Assembly: GCA_021307315.1 (NCBI GenBank)
Contig: JAJSPD010000016.1
Span: 744,001 to 808,000, forward strand
Origin: Bisporella sp. PMI_857
Lineage: Eukaryota > Ascomycota > Leotiomycetes > Helotiales > Helotiaceae
Length of the DNA stretch: 64,000 nt
Direction: 5' to 3'
Shown here: piece after piece, positions 46,880 through 58,880 of the stretch
Layout of the letters: each line of letters begins with the position of its first letter
Numbering within the stretch: the first letter of the stretch is position 1
Program-made: the position numbers and the translations under genes
Notes under the pieces: generated by a model
What the model was told of the DNA's origin: nothing
Databases searched by the model: none
What the model saw: only the letters and a program-made list of their open reading frames with translations

Positions 46880-48480
46880 CTAACTTCTTATGATGCTGTT
46901 TGGTCGACCCTGAGTAAAAATTCTGCAGGTTCAATGCCTGTCAGTGGCCGGACATGGGGTTGAATGTTGGGTTTTAAAATGGTCAATGAATAAACAAACT
47001 CTACAAAAGTACCAATCCTGTCCTGACGTGCGTAAAGCGTAATTCTCTTTTACATTGCTAAGATGTGGAACATTTGATGAGAAAAATTACATGCTAAAGC
47101 CTGGGAGAGTACAACAAGGTATGAGTCCAACCATTTCCACCAACCGTGTGACCTTTGAGGAAAGATTGGTCATCAACGGTTATTATTTCGGTCTACAGGT
47201 ACTAAGGATACGTTGTGAAGATTTGGATAGACACGTTCAATCCAGTCATTCACGTTGAAATACAGAGCGTGTTAAATATCAATCTCACAGTAGCATTCGA
47301 AAACTGGGGGATTTGTCAATAAACCGATAGCTTCAGGAGAACAGGATCAACTTTCACGGGGAGTGGGAGTAAGCAGTGACGTGAAGTATCCGTTATCAGT
47401 AGGAATTACCAAGGCTGACAATACTTTATTTGTCAGATGAGGCGTGCTGGGCTTCCATAACACTATCGCAATTTTTATGCGTTCACAAGACTTGAGTATT
47501 GGTAGTACTACTGCGGATATTAATGCCTACTTGGAATCCTGTAATCTGGTCTCTTCGAGCCCAAAGGGTTCTTATGATATCCTTATCACCATAGCACGGA
47601 AGCAGACCTCTTCTCTACAAGGGTGGAAGAATATACTGGACTTCATTTTCTCGTCCGCCTCGAATAATTCCCAGACAGAGTCAATCACTTGGTAGAACAA
47701 CTACTGAGGTCTGTCTTCAGCTAGAATCAATAATGGAACTGGCGAAACTGAACCAGAGTTTCAAGTCGGCAAGAACTATCAGCTTCGGCTAGCTGGTGGG
47801 CTGCAACGAAAATGAGAATTTCCGACCACACTCAACAGAGGATTGTTCACTTTCGATCCGGGCTTTAAAATAGCAAGTATGCCTTTACGCCATACTTTCG
47901 GAGGATGGGGTGGAGGTACTTTCACAACTCAAAGCGAGAGATTGCTGTACTGGCCACTTTCGAAAAGTGGACATTTTGATGTCATGAGAGTTATATCTTC
48001 GTGAATCTTGCAAGAAGTAAACTTATATGACATGCTCAATTCGACTTCTATAGGCGCATTACTCCTGCGTTGATAGCAAAGGATTAGATTCTTTTAGCTT
48101 GAATGCTTTTTTCTCTTGCAAGCAGATTGACAAGATTAATCTCTCTCATTTCTACGAATACGAGGGAAATTTGTACCCAAATATCGGGTACGGCTGAAAA
48201 GGCTAGTCCAATTTCCAACTGGTGTGGATCATGAATCATGTCGGACTTGGCTCCAGTGCTCAGGCCTGCATCTTGTGCGAAGAATATGTCACCTCAAGAA
48301 ATCCCAGACGCGCGGTGCTAGTCACTTGGGTCGTATTACGTTTAACTGTTATACAACCAGTCATACAATGGGCTATTGGGCAAAAATTTGCTCTGCAGCA
48401 AGATGTTGCAAAGTCGCTGCACTTTTCAGGAACGGCCCCCAACAAATTCTCAGCGGCGCCTATATGCAAGCTTAGCACGC
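46880..48480 (+). pseudogene. DUF5703-type glycoside hydrolase, broken
   Basis: The family has an N-terminal DUF5703 domain before an alpha/alpha-toroid glycosidase domain. Recognisable pieces in order start with YDAVWSTLSKNSAGSMPV near 46890-46945 and LKPGRVQQGMSPTISTNRVT with FEERLVING near 47093-47190. VVKIWIDTFNPVIHVEIQSV lies near 47207-47270. A piece with YDILITIARKQTSSLQGWKN comes near 47574-47640, and FGGWGGGTFTTQSERLLYWP near 47899-47960 is followed by an AQFDFYRRITPALIAKD stretch at 48037-48090. These lie in different frames with stops between. The last piece before 48480 (GYWAKICSAARCCKVAALFR) is not firmly placed. Together with the GH36 relic just upstream it looks like a lost carbohydrate-degradation gene pair. 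Substrate is unknown. Confidence 0.6.
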
Positions 48481-48812
48481 TCTGACATTCCATCGTCATA
48501 TCATTGGATGGTGTAACCGGTTATTATACCACCAAATTTTGTTCTGTTTCAAAACGTCCCGACCAGTTGGTTATGACCCGTCCAGTCATCTCCGGAAGCA
48601 TCCTATTGGTCGCGTAGAAACTTGGCGGTTATTGCGAAGCTGCACCATCAAGGCCCTGAGTCCTCGGTTCAGGGGTGAAGTTGGTGTTTAGAACTTCTCC
48701 AAAATAATCCACTGCTTTCTGGGTCTACCCGGAAAAATTCCTACCATAATCTCAAGATCTCGATTCTTTCTTTTTCAGTAATACCAATTAAGACCTGTAC
48801 AGAGGATTGTCG
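48481..48812. other. promoter region of the dynamin-family gene
   Basis: No gene. C/T-rich just before the start codon, with a CTTTCTTTTTCAG tract near 48767. Confidence 0.45.
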
Positions 48813-51800
48813 ATGGCTTTAGCAGCTGCGCAAGTAGAGGATCCTTTAAAATCTCCTACTTTGGAAAACCTACTCACCGCAGATCAAAGCATCCTTCTAA
48901 ATACTGTTGATAGACTGCGGAGCTATGGAGTCAGCAAATACATCCAATTGCCCCAGATTATTGTGTGCGGCGATCAGTCTTCCGGCAAGAGTTCTGTCCT
49001 CGAGGCCATATCACATATCTCTTTCCCTCGAGGGGAGGGAATTTGCACCACATTCCCAACAGAGCTTGCTCTTCGGCGGGGCTCTAATCGAACGGTTAAG
49101 ATACAGCTAAAGCCGTCCACTGCGCGCCCAGAACCCGAAAGAGTTTTGCTCGCGAGCTATCAGCCACCTGTTGGTGACCTCAAAGATTTTGAGCGACTAG
49201 TTAATGATGCAAAAGCTCACCTAAAGAGAGCTGCAGGAACTAATCGAGGAGCAGACTCATTCTTTGAAGATACGCTCCATATTGAGGTCACAGATCCTAA
49301 CTGGCCTCCCTTGTCTCTCGTTGATCTGCCAGGTCTGATCTCAGCCCCGAATCCTGAACAGAAGCAGGAAGATGTTACTATAGTCAACAATTTGGTATCC
49401 TCATACATGAGAAATCCGAAAAGTATAATTCTTGCTGTCATCTCCGCAAGCTACGAGCTGCCGATACAAAAGGTCTTTAGCATGATCAACAAATATGACC
49501 CTTCAGGCAAGCGCACTATTTGTGTTGTAACCAAGCCTGATAACGCGTGTCCCGGGCCTGAAGAACTGCCACAATTTGTACGATATGCTCAAAATAAGTT
49601 ACCAGGCTATAATTTTGAACTAGGTTGGCATGTTGTGATGAACGGTGGACACAATTCCCGAACCCCTACATTGGACGATAGAGACAAGGCCGAAAAGGAT
49701 TTCTTTACACTTGCATCTTGGAATGGGATCCTTCATCGTGATCAACTTGGTATCAGCAAGCTCCGTGCTCGTCTAAGCACTTTGCTTGAGCACCATACGC
49801 GTGCAGAAATGCCCAAAGTTCTCAAGCAAATCAGAGAAAAATTGGAAGAGTCGCGCGATGAGCTGTCCAAGCTTGGGCTACCTCGATCCACCAGCCACGA
49901 CCAAAAAGTATATCTCACCACAATTAGTCAGCGATTTGAGGGCCTCGTGCGACAAGCTACAAATGGACATTACGATGATCCTTCATTCTTTCTTCCAGGC
50001 CTTCCGGAATCTGATCCTCGAAAGCTTCGCGCTGCATTGCAGAATTTGAACGAGGGCTTTGCACAGCGAATGCATGAGAGAGGCCACGCAAAGCATATTG
50101 TAAATGCGAAAGTCATTGGCGCCATTGATTATTGGCCAAATTCGACACCAGTCGTATCATCTAACACTTCATCGCCATTACCTGAAGTGGTTCAATACAG
50201 CGAGTATATTCAACATATAAAGTCCCTCTCGCGCAGAAACAGGGGAACGGAGCTTATTGGATCCCCTAATTTTGGCCTGGTTCGCGATCTATTCATTGAT
50301 CAATCCCGTCCATGGAGAGGACTTGCAATAGAGCACCTGGAGAACGTCTGGCAAGTTGTTGTCGCTCATCTCTCAACGGTTTCAGACAATGTTGCCTCAC
50401 AAGAAAGTGCTGCGGCAATCCGTCGAGAGATAATATTTGGTGCGATGGATGTCCGTCATAAACTGGTCATGGAGAAGCTGGAAGAACTTCTAAAACCTTA
50501 TGAAAAGAGCCATCCTATTACCTATGATCGGTGCTATATTGCAAAGTCTCGAGATTTACATAAGGCCGATGTAACAGCGAGGCTGACGAAGTATCAACGC
50601 CTGAATGTGCGGAATTTACAAAGCGACACTAAAGATGGAAGCCCACAGCCACCCCCGGGCTTACAGATTGACCAGATACTCAGCGCACTGAAGCTTGATC
50701 TCGAAGATATTGATGAAATTGATTGCACCGATATTCTTAACAGTACGCAGGCTTACTATGAGGCATGTATTCCATTAACTACTACCCCCCTCCTTGTCTT
50801 CCTTTCCCCCCATATAGCCGTATTAAGGGTCCCTAACCTTTCCACTAGGGTGCATTACGAACATTCATTGATAATATAGCTGTTCTAGCAGTTGAAGGCT
50901 GTTTAATTGATGACTTGGAAGATATTTTCAGTCCAACAGCAGTTATAAAGATGGATGACGAGAAACTTCGTGCTTTGGGAGGAGAATCAGAACTAGCCCA
51001 AGTTGAGCGCAGCGAGCTGGAGCAAAAAGTCGCAGTTCTTCAAGATGCCCAGAGGGAATGCCTCAGAGCTGGTAAGACTCGAACATAAATGCAAGATTTC
51101 CGCTCCATAATAGCCAACTGACAATTATTTGCACTCAGGGGCGGTCCAGGAGCATCAATCGCAAGAGCCCACGTTGAGTAAAGAAGTGAGGGAGGAAACC
51201 ACAGTTCAGGCTTCTTTAAGCTTGGAGACGCCATCCTGGCCGCATTTAAGTCCGCATAGAAATTCATCTGCAGCTACAAAGACGTCCAAAACGCCTAGTT
51301 CCACGAGCAAGACAGCCGCCTCTACTCCAGCCCGGGAGTTATTTACAGTTAATCCAGCCCCTAGCACTTTAACCGCTTCAGCCTTTGAAGCACCAATTAA
51401 CCCCTTTGCCCCATCAACCAGCGCAGGCTTCACTGCATCATCCAACGCATTTAGAACATCACCTTTCGGTTCATCGACTAAACCAGTCTTTGGTGGACCG
51501 CCATCTACTGCAAGCTCTTTGTCTCCTACACCAACACAAACTACACTAGGGTTCAGATCGTCTGCCTTGGCTCCCACTACCGGACTATTTGGCAAAGCGT
51601 CTTCTACAAACCTATTCTCCACAGCCGACAGCGCCGGCAGTAGTGCAAACAAACCAGGTAATAACCCCTTGTCAAAAACATTCGATAATATAAGGATTAC
51701 AAGCAATCTTCAAAACGAACCTCATGTGTTAGGCGAGCTGAACCGATTCCAGGTCCTTCCAATATACATGGGTGAGATCATGTCATTCGAGGTATGTGCA

Positions 51801-51982
51801 TCTTGAATTTATCATACTTGTAGTTCAAGCTAAATTGTTAGCAGGAACTCCGGCTTGTGGAGGAGGACGCGGTGGAGGAATCAGGCAGACTGTATCTCTT
51901 GCAGCGCAAGATAAATGAGAGCCAGCCGGCGGGGAAAGAGTTCACGATCGCACATTGTAGCAAACTGTTGACAATGGAGTAG
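48813..51982 (+). CDS. dynamin-family large GTPase with Ser/Thr- and FG-rich C-terminal extension
   Basis: Dynamin-type GTPases remodel or sever membranes; the branch with a bare GTPase/stalk layout resembles Vps1/Mx proteins. Exons 48813-50762, 50849-51071, 51139-51791 and 51845-51982 give 987 residues. The ATG at 48813 is the first start; nothing supports the in-frame codons before it. GTPase motifs: P-loop GDQSSGKSS (53-61), switch-I threonine in EGICTTFPTEL, VDLPG (about 169-173) and TKPD (about 241-244). The stalk follows, and the GED-like segment ALRTFIDNIAVLAVEGCLI lies at about 652-670. From about 725 a 200-residue Ser/Thr/Pro-rich stretch has scattered FG dipeptides (SPFGSS, VFGG, LFGK). 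The protein ends ELRLVEEDAVEESGRLYLLQ. Intron 1 starts with GC (GAG, then GCATGT) and ends CTAG, and no GT donor preserves the conserved QAYYE. The target membrane is unknown. Confidence 0.85.
50763..50848 (+). other. GC-AG intron in the dynamin-family gene
   Basis: Donor GAG then GCATGT, acceptor CCACTAG, 86 nt. Splicing joins QAYYE to GALRTFIDN in frame. Reading through gives a run of unlike residues and a stop at 50879. Confidence 0.7.
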
Positions 51983-52837
51983 TGTGCAACGATTTAGATG
52001 TGACTCAATCGTGTCTTGAGCTCTGGCACAAGATGATGGAACCATTAATGCTGATGCTAGGCACTTGGATAGAAATAGTACATTAGCCCTTGTACTAGAT
52101 GCTTGTAGATATAGTCAATATCTTGAGCAGATTATAGTTGAATGAATGCATTTATGGTGTGCCTAGTTCATATATCTACTGATATAATACAATTATTATG
52201 TAGACGATGACGATCTACATCGTATTAACCACAATTCAAATCTGTATATCCTATCATTTCAAAAATATCTACCTGGCCTAGCAATAGCACTTCTACTGTA
52301 AATAACGTAATACCAAAGGTTTGAACCCAAGTTGCAGAGTTTATTTACTACTCATATTTGTCATGCATATTGTTTGTCACGCTTCTGGACTCTATTGCCC
52401 AACGCTTCTTTATTTAGAATCTTAGCTTTCATTGTTACATTTTCTACAAGCTTTTAATTATCAATTTTTACCTTAATAATAGCAAAACAGGTTAAGGCTA
52501 TAGTTAACAACAGTATTTTTAAATAACAATGTTAGTTTTTGTGAAGTTATTGCTTATAGAAAAGTAAAGTAAAATGAGAAGTCCATAGGGCAAAGGGCTA
52601 TACAAGCCAGAAGCTCTACCTTTTTTTTGGGCTCCTGTTATATAAAGAATATCAAATGGGTTTCAAGTTACTATTTCAAAAGTTGGTCTAGCAGTCAGTT
52701 TGGAGTAAAATAGCTGTCACTTAAACCTGCTGCTAGAGTTTACAAAATCACAACGTATTATGCAGCGTGATGGTGGGATCGCGTGAGTATGCGGTGACTC
52801 TTGGAGCGCATCTCCCAAAAGATCCTTGGATAGCTTC
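51983..52837. other. AT-rich convergent intergenic region, no gene seen
   Basis: Lies between the ends of the dynamin (+) and Rossmann-fold (-) genes. Low GC and no motif. Confidence 0.5.
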
Positions 52838-53633
52838 TTAGTCCTTGCTAGACATATTACTACTTTTTTTGGTCAGCAACTCCCTTCCTCTCTTCATAAT
52901 GACCTTATTCACCACCACCTGCTCACTTCCTCCATTAACAGCCAGATCTACCATTACTGCCGCCACCTCATCTGTCCACAACCAAAATTTCCATGACCAA
53001 AATCCCAACAGACCACTTGCGTTCTTCTCTAGAAATGCCGCTGGCTTCACAACATAAGTCTCCACATTCTGGTTCTGTTGTCCGAACTTCAGGAACTTTG
53101 TCTGAGCGAGTCCCTGAGAGGAGTTAGCATATGAAACCATGGAGAAATGAAAGGTATTGTAAGGGGATGAAGAAGGACGCACCCGCACATGTCGTCCTTT
53201 AGCATAAAACCATAAAGACTTTTCCTGGTCCGGCTCCGTGAAAGCGCCGCCAAGGTAGACGTATCTGAACATCTTCTTGACATCCAAGACTTTCAACAAT
53301 GCTTTCTGAAAAGCTTCTGGATACTCTAATTCCACCTCCGGATCCCAATTGTACGTTCCAATTGACCTTCCACAGTCAGTACTCATGCAATCATCTCGCA
53401 ATCACTTAGACACACCATATACAAGCATCCGCGCCTTTCAGTTGCTCTAAAAGAGTGTCGGGGTAAATCTTGAAGCTATCAACAATTATTACGGTAAGTT
53501 TTGGATTTACGGCTGCTCCAGGGAGATTACGTCGTAGGAGCGCGACAACAGAGGTTATAGCGGGGGTTTTCAGACACTGGTTGAGGACTTCTTTGCCGAC
53601 GGACCCAGTGCTCCCTAGGAGGATGATTTTCAT
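52838..53633 (-). CDS. NAD(P)-binding Rossmann-fold protein (atypical SDR / epimerase-like), two exons
   Basis: Exons 53633-53416 and 53366-52838 (49-nt intron) give 248 residues. The N-terminus MKIILLGSTGSVGKEVLNQC carries the G-x-x-G-x-x-G dinucleotide loop of atypical short-chain dehydrogenases. It continues SVVALLRRNL, VIIVDSF and GADACIW, joined across the intron to SIGTYNWDPEVE. A VYLGGAF segment and KTKFLKF-like FLKFGQQNQNVETYVVKPAA follow. The C-terminus is basic (RGRELLTKKSSNMSSKD). No YxxxK pair is evident in the usual place, so it may bind the nucleotide without classical SDR catalysis, as in HIM1/NmrA-like proteins. Substrate unknown. Without splicing the first exon would end after CIWCV. 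Confidence 0.7.
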
Positions 53634-54755
53634 GCTGTTCTAATGGTGGCGGGTGTTGGATTGAACAAGAATCTGTGTTCTCATGAATGGTAGTAAAGTA
53701 AGAAGTTGGTCAAATTGGAGATTGGTCATGGAGTCGGGGGTTTATTATAATGTTTACAACGTTTGGACTCGGAAGTCCGCAGAAGAGATGCCTCCGCCTC
53801 AGCTTACAAAGCTCCGCTTAGGCCCTTCGGACCATAAAAAAAGCAGGCTATTCGATATGCATGCCTATGGACTAGTACTATTAAAGGTAATTTATTACTC
53901 CGAGTCATGGCATGCCTTCAGTTATGTTTCAAAGAATCAATCTCCTAAATACACTTTACAAGTGTCTTGGCAAAATCGACAAGGCTTTATTATTAGCAAC
54001 AAGAAAGTCATTATTATTAACTCGAGTGAGTCCAAGTCCGGGCATTAAAGTCTGGCCTGCAGATGGCACTGTCAACAACAGCTCAATTATCATCGGAGCT
54101 GATTTTACTTACAACGAGGTCTACCAAAGCATGAGTGAGCTCGCACCTTGATGTTTGAAATTAAAACTCAATGAAGAGAAGCTACCAATCTCCGCTAAAA
54201 GCCGCCTTGTGCTATATTTACCTAAGTCAGCGAGGTATGAGATGAGATCTTAGTGTGTAAAATTTGATTATTCAGGCGTTTTGGCATGCCCGACTTCATC
54301 TAAGGACTTCTGGCCTGGGGCGCAGGGTCGTGGCTATTCTCTTTTCGCCTAGCATAGATTCTTGAATGTCAATCGGTTCTTTAGGTTTGTGTAATGGTAC
54401 CCAGTGTTGTTTTATGCATAGCTTCCCCCGTCGGTAATCAGGTCCACTAGGCTAGCGCTCCCACTATCGGAAGAGGAACAAATGCATTCTTTCCTCTTAT
54501 TAATCACAAATAACTAAGGTTAGTGCGACTTACACTGGGCAAATATATCATCGTTCCCAGAATCTAAGTTTCATAATAGTCCCTCAGCTTCCTTGCGCGC
54601 TATCCTATTAACCTGGCTCACATAGGTGCTTCGGAATGCAACCACACCGCCCCAAGTACTCCATTATGTTAAAGATAAGACCCAAGCTTCAGAATACTGC
54701 GTTTTTGTCCATTAACCATAGCTTCGTCTCATCTAAGCCCATGTAACTGGGTGTG
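53634..54755. other. gene-free stretch between two minus-strand genes
   Basis: Frames at 53683-54151 overlap on the plus strand but show no domain. The first part is promoter of the Rossmann-fold gene. Confidence 0.4.
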
Positions 54756-56231
54756 TCAGCAAACAAACTTGTGCCGCTGGAGGCAGAGGACCACCCACGT
54801 TACCATGAGAACTTTGGAGAAATCATCGACATCGTCGCTTATCCCAGTCTTGAGGAAGCTCTCAAAATCAAAATTTTCAATAATGGGATAAGCCTTGTTC
54901 CTCCATATCAGAAAGAAGTCGAAGGAAGATGGTGCTTCCCACAGGGGACGAGAAATGGTCCAGCGGTGAGGGTATTTCCAGACATCAAAAAAGGTAGCTT
55001 TACCACGCATGTAAGTAAAAGACATCAGCGAGTGCGAAAGAGAGTAGCATACCATCGTAATCTTTACACATTATACTCCACAGCCCCAGAAACGCGTAAG
55101 CGATGACGATAGTTCGTCGGACAGACTCGGTAAACATCCACCACTTTGGCTTTTAGTAAGGGGAGTGGGGAAAAGGGACGGAAATATTTTCTACAGTACT
55201 CACCTCCCACGACCTTGGAGGATTCGGATCCCCTCTCATGTCAACACTGTTCAAACTCTCTGGCGACTCAAGGTTCTCTCTAATCTTACACAATTCATGT
55301 AGCCAGCCCTGCAACAAGGGCATGTCTCGATCGGCATTGGATCTTAGAGTAGGATCTCCATCAAACAAACAGATTATCTGATATAAGAATAGCGCCTGCG
55401 CCTTAGCCAGCTTCTCTTGGGGAGTATTGGACAACGGTTGTTGTTTTAGCTCGTTCATACTTTGGCAGAGAACTCTAAATACTGAAGTCTTGTTGCTGCT
55501 GGTCATGTTGGTGTAAAGTGCACTGACAGTAAAGCAGGACCTTATTGAAGATGGCATTTGATCTTTATATAAATATCTATGCATCCATGGCGTGTGGCTA
55601 TCTTTGGCAAAGGTGCAGGGATAGCCTTTCAGGGTTTGTACAATGAAATGCACCTTGGTGTTGGGGTCATAAACCTGCCATGGCTCATATTGTGTCTTTT
55701 TTTAAATATTAGCAGTGACCTTTTCTTCGACTTCATAAGGTAGTGACAAACACATAGATCAGCCATTTGAGCATAGTCAAACATGCTGAGTGCCTGTTCT
55801 TTCTCCTGTTGTCGGCTGAGCTGCCCACCAGCAGAGTTGCTAGGCTGCATGTCGCCCGCTGACGTAAATCGGTTCTCAGCGAAGGTGAGGAACAGGGGGT
55901 TGATGAATGATGCATCGAGTGGCGGTAGGTGTGTGGTATCCAGTCTAGCTGAAGTAGCGGAGCCAGGGGGGATTTCGTCAACGAAATTGACCGACGACGA
56001 TGGAGCAGTTGATCCCGCCCAGTACAGATCTGACTCAATTGAATTCAGGTCAAAACCACTTTGAAAAGCTTCGTTGTATGTCCGCTTGGCGTAGATACAT
56101 GAAATCCTTTTCTCCTCGCATCTTGAACATATTGGATGTCGTTTGTCGCAGCCTCGTTTGGCTTTCACACAAGTGTTGCAACTCTTTTGCCGCGAGGTGG
56201 AGGTAGACTCAGGGGCTGATCCCTCCGCCAT
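54756..56231 (-). CDS. Zn2Cys6 (zinc binuclear cluster) transcription factor, four exons
   Basis: Fungal-specific DNA-binding regulator. Deduced exons: 56231-55752, 55695-55204, 55143-55053 and 54997-54756 (introns 56, 60 and 55 nt), 434 residues. The cluster C-x2-C-x6-C-x6-C-x2-C-x6-C spans residues 18-45 (CNTCVKAKRGCDKRHPICSR onward). The middle part contains YEPWQVYDPNTKV, VQTLKGYPCTFAKDSHTPWM and SIRSCFTVSALYTNMT, and further on SPESLNSVDMRG. Exon 3 gives FTESVRRTIVIAYAFLGLWS, and the last exon FFDVWKYPHRWTISRPLWEA. This matches a large subgroup of short Zn2Cys6 regulators with a compact C-terminal domain. The target is unknown, and the adjacent oxidoreductase is a possible but unproven partner. 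Every splice join keeps frame and removes an in-frame stop or nonsense stretch. Confidence 0.82.
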
Positions 56232-56528
56232 TTATGCATCGGATAGCTCTCTTCAGCAAAGATTATTGTTGTCTAGGGAGGAGGCACTTGCAGCCTTCGG
56301 CGCAGAGGCGGAGCAAGAGTGGAATTTGTGTTTGGCCGCAACTCCACTCCGCAACTCCGCTTTGTACACCGTTTGCAAGTGACACTTAATCAACCACCGG
56401 CTTTTCGGCTTAATTAGTAGGCAGTAAGCTGGTTCTGCAACTGGGAACGGTCTTTCTCTAGGCTTTGTATAGAGGTTGAATTATGTGCCATATGTGTCAG
56501 GAACTGGCTTACGTAATATGCCAAGGAG
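56232..56528. other. short spacer between Zn2Cys6 gene and the Helitron-containing element
   Basis: Promoter side of the minus-strand regulator. It contains two copies of the motif CTCCGC around 56343-56361. Confidence 0.4.
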
Positions 56529-56627
56529 CTAACGTGCCGATCACTTTGCTGACCAACCATCATCCTGGCCGCTCAAAAACACCAAAAGTCACGATTTTGG
56601 CATTGTTATATCTTAACTACTATTTTA
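56529..56627 (+). repeat. left terminal inverted repeat of the Helitron-containing element
   Basis: Pairs with 63741-63835 with a few substitutions and small indels. Confidence 0.8.
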
Positions 56628-57099
56628 GTTAACTTTATAAAATTTTATTTATAACGATTTAACTGTAATTTTTATACATAGGTCAAGTTTGAGACTAATA
56701 CAATTAATAGTTATTTAAAAACTGAAATTACAGAAGTTTTTTAAGCGTAAAATACTATATTTGAATATCTATATAATATCTATATAATATTGTAAAATCT
56801 CCCAAGACTTTGCCAAGTTTTCCGGGTCATGTGATCACCCCAACAAAATTTTACGATCCTTTGCAACCTGTAAAATGATTCTTTTCCACCCGTAACGTGT
56901 TCTTTTCACTTGCAAATTCGTAATATTAAGTCTGTATACTATTTTGTTTAGTATGAATTTATCTTTACAGTACCTGTGCACTTTTTGCAACGTCAGGAAA
57001 AGCGAATCCTGTTTTGCGGTTGGTCGAAATAGTGCGCTTTACAAAACTTGCTCTATTTGCAAAATACTTCTTTTTTTCTCTTTTTAATTAGTTACGCTT

Positions 57100-58880
57100 A
57101 TTAATATTACGTACAGGCCAAACAAACACGCCGAAACCCTCTTGCGGACCGTAGTGCTAATGCTCAACTTGAATTTTCTACAAAACGACTTAGAAAACGT
57201 GCCCGTTTAAACCCTTTTTTTATCGCGATATTTGAAGATATAAAAAACGAAATACAGAAAGTAGCAGAAAAACAAAAAGTGGCAGAAGAACAAAGTATTC
57301 ATTTACGGGAATCAAGTGTTGATCTATTTGCGGAGCCGCAACAAAAACTTTTGCGCAAGTAGGCCAGCTATCTGTTGATCTTTTTGCTAATATTAGAAAA
57401 CGCTTTTTTAGCTGGATATCCGAACTTAAACTCAAAGCTTTTTATTTTTGCGAGTCGTTTGCGTACAATGCGAGTTTTGCTTTGCTTTTTACTTTTTGAA
57501 AAAGCTTCGCTAAATAGTCTATTTAAAAAGTGTTGTAAAAAAGGTAACGCTAAGTTGCTTATTTTTACTGATACTCCTGCTTTTTTAAAACGTTTGTATT
57601 AAAGAACTAATTCTACTTCGCAAGCATTCCGCAAAACATACGAATGTATAACAACGCTTTAACTTTCACGTCTGTAAATTATTACAGAAACGAGCGGATT
57701 AATATAAAAAATAGAAGTATACAAATGTTTCAGATTTATAGTGATTTTTATTATTTGCAAAGCTTTTTACGGCTTGCTAGTTTTGCTCTACTATTGTTTT
57801 CCTAGTTGTTTTTTTACGACTCGCAGTTTGCAACCGACATTCGAGCAAGTACTTATCCGCGACTTAACAGTGCTGTATTGTCGGAGCTTCACACTATATT
57901 AATAGTTTGCAACCCGTTTATACGTGTTTACCAAACTGCGGCTGATCGGCTTGCTAACCAGCTTTTACAAGCGGATTTACGAGTTATTCTTAGCCCGCAA
58001 ATGCGAATAGTGCTAAAAGCTGAACTAATCGCTGTCGAAAAAATCTGCTTATTGTCAACGAGCTTGCGAGCATTATTTCTGACGAGTATAGCGATTTTAG
58101 TTCTCGGGATATTGTTTTTGCGACCCGTACAAACGAGCAAAAAAGTTCGCAACTGTCAAAAATTAACGTTACGCATCCTGCTTATATGCTTTTTTACTAT
58201 GTGCTTTTGTTTTCTAATAGTGATTATAAATAGCACTTTAAGTTGCAGCTTCGTTAAAGTTATTATTCTCGAAGCAGCACAAAACTAGAACAACGAGTGT
58301 TTTACAAGTTTCGTTTACACGTCCGTAACGAAAAGTTTTCTTTTTTGTTTTACGCCGGCCGGCTTGCTTAACAGTTTATTATCGACAGCTTTGTTTTTTG
58401 CGAATTTACTGCTTTAAGTTAGATTCGTAACAATCAACAAAAATTCCGTGCAAACGTGTATAACAGTGTACAAAATATGCTTACAGCTAGCAACACTTCT
58501 GCGGCTAACTTAAGCCGTAAAATTATACTTCCAGCTTTTTACACAAAATGTAACGTGCAATATAAAGTTTATTTTAAGATTTTATAGCTATTGTACGTTA
58601 TTTCGAGCGCTTTACTTTTTTTATTACGTTTACGGCCAATTTATATTAGCCCGAAATTACAAACAATCTTTTTTAAAGCAAACGCTAACGATCGTTCTGA
58701 TTTAATAACTTGCGTATTTAATATTAAAAAAAAAGAATTGCTTAAAAATATTAAAAAAAGTATATTTAGCAAATATTAAAAACATGTTTATACGCTCGAA
58801 TATTAAAAGCGCGGTTGTTTATATTTATATTTTAGTATTTTTAACTTTATTAATTCAGTATAACTATCCGGATTTAATCG
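57100..58880 (+). pseudogene. Helitron protein, N-terminal part, broken
   Basis: Helitron transposases combine a rolling-circle replication initiator with a PIF1-type helicase. The frame 57806-58288 contains FFYDSQFATDIRAS, NPFIRVYQTAADR and RVILSPQMRIVL, which match the region before the Rep domain. After a frame change near 58020 come ISDEYSDFSSRDIVFATRTN and VTHPAYMLFYYVLLF. Near 58425 there is RNNQQKFRANVYNSVQ with RKIILPAFYTKCNV, and near 58695 RSDLITCVFNIKKKELLKN. The order follows the family exactly, but frames change and TAA/TAG stops interrupt. The Rep motifs further on (His-x-His and Tyr pair) cannot be read in the degraded 58900-60890 stretch. Confidence 0.7.

Noticed and set aside
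48807..48812. Start of the dynamin gene two codons earlier
   Set aside because: The codon at 48807 is TTG; the first ATG is at 48813.
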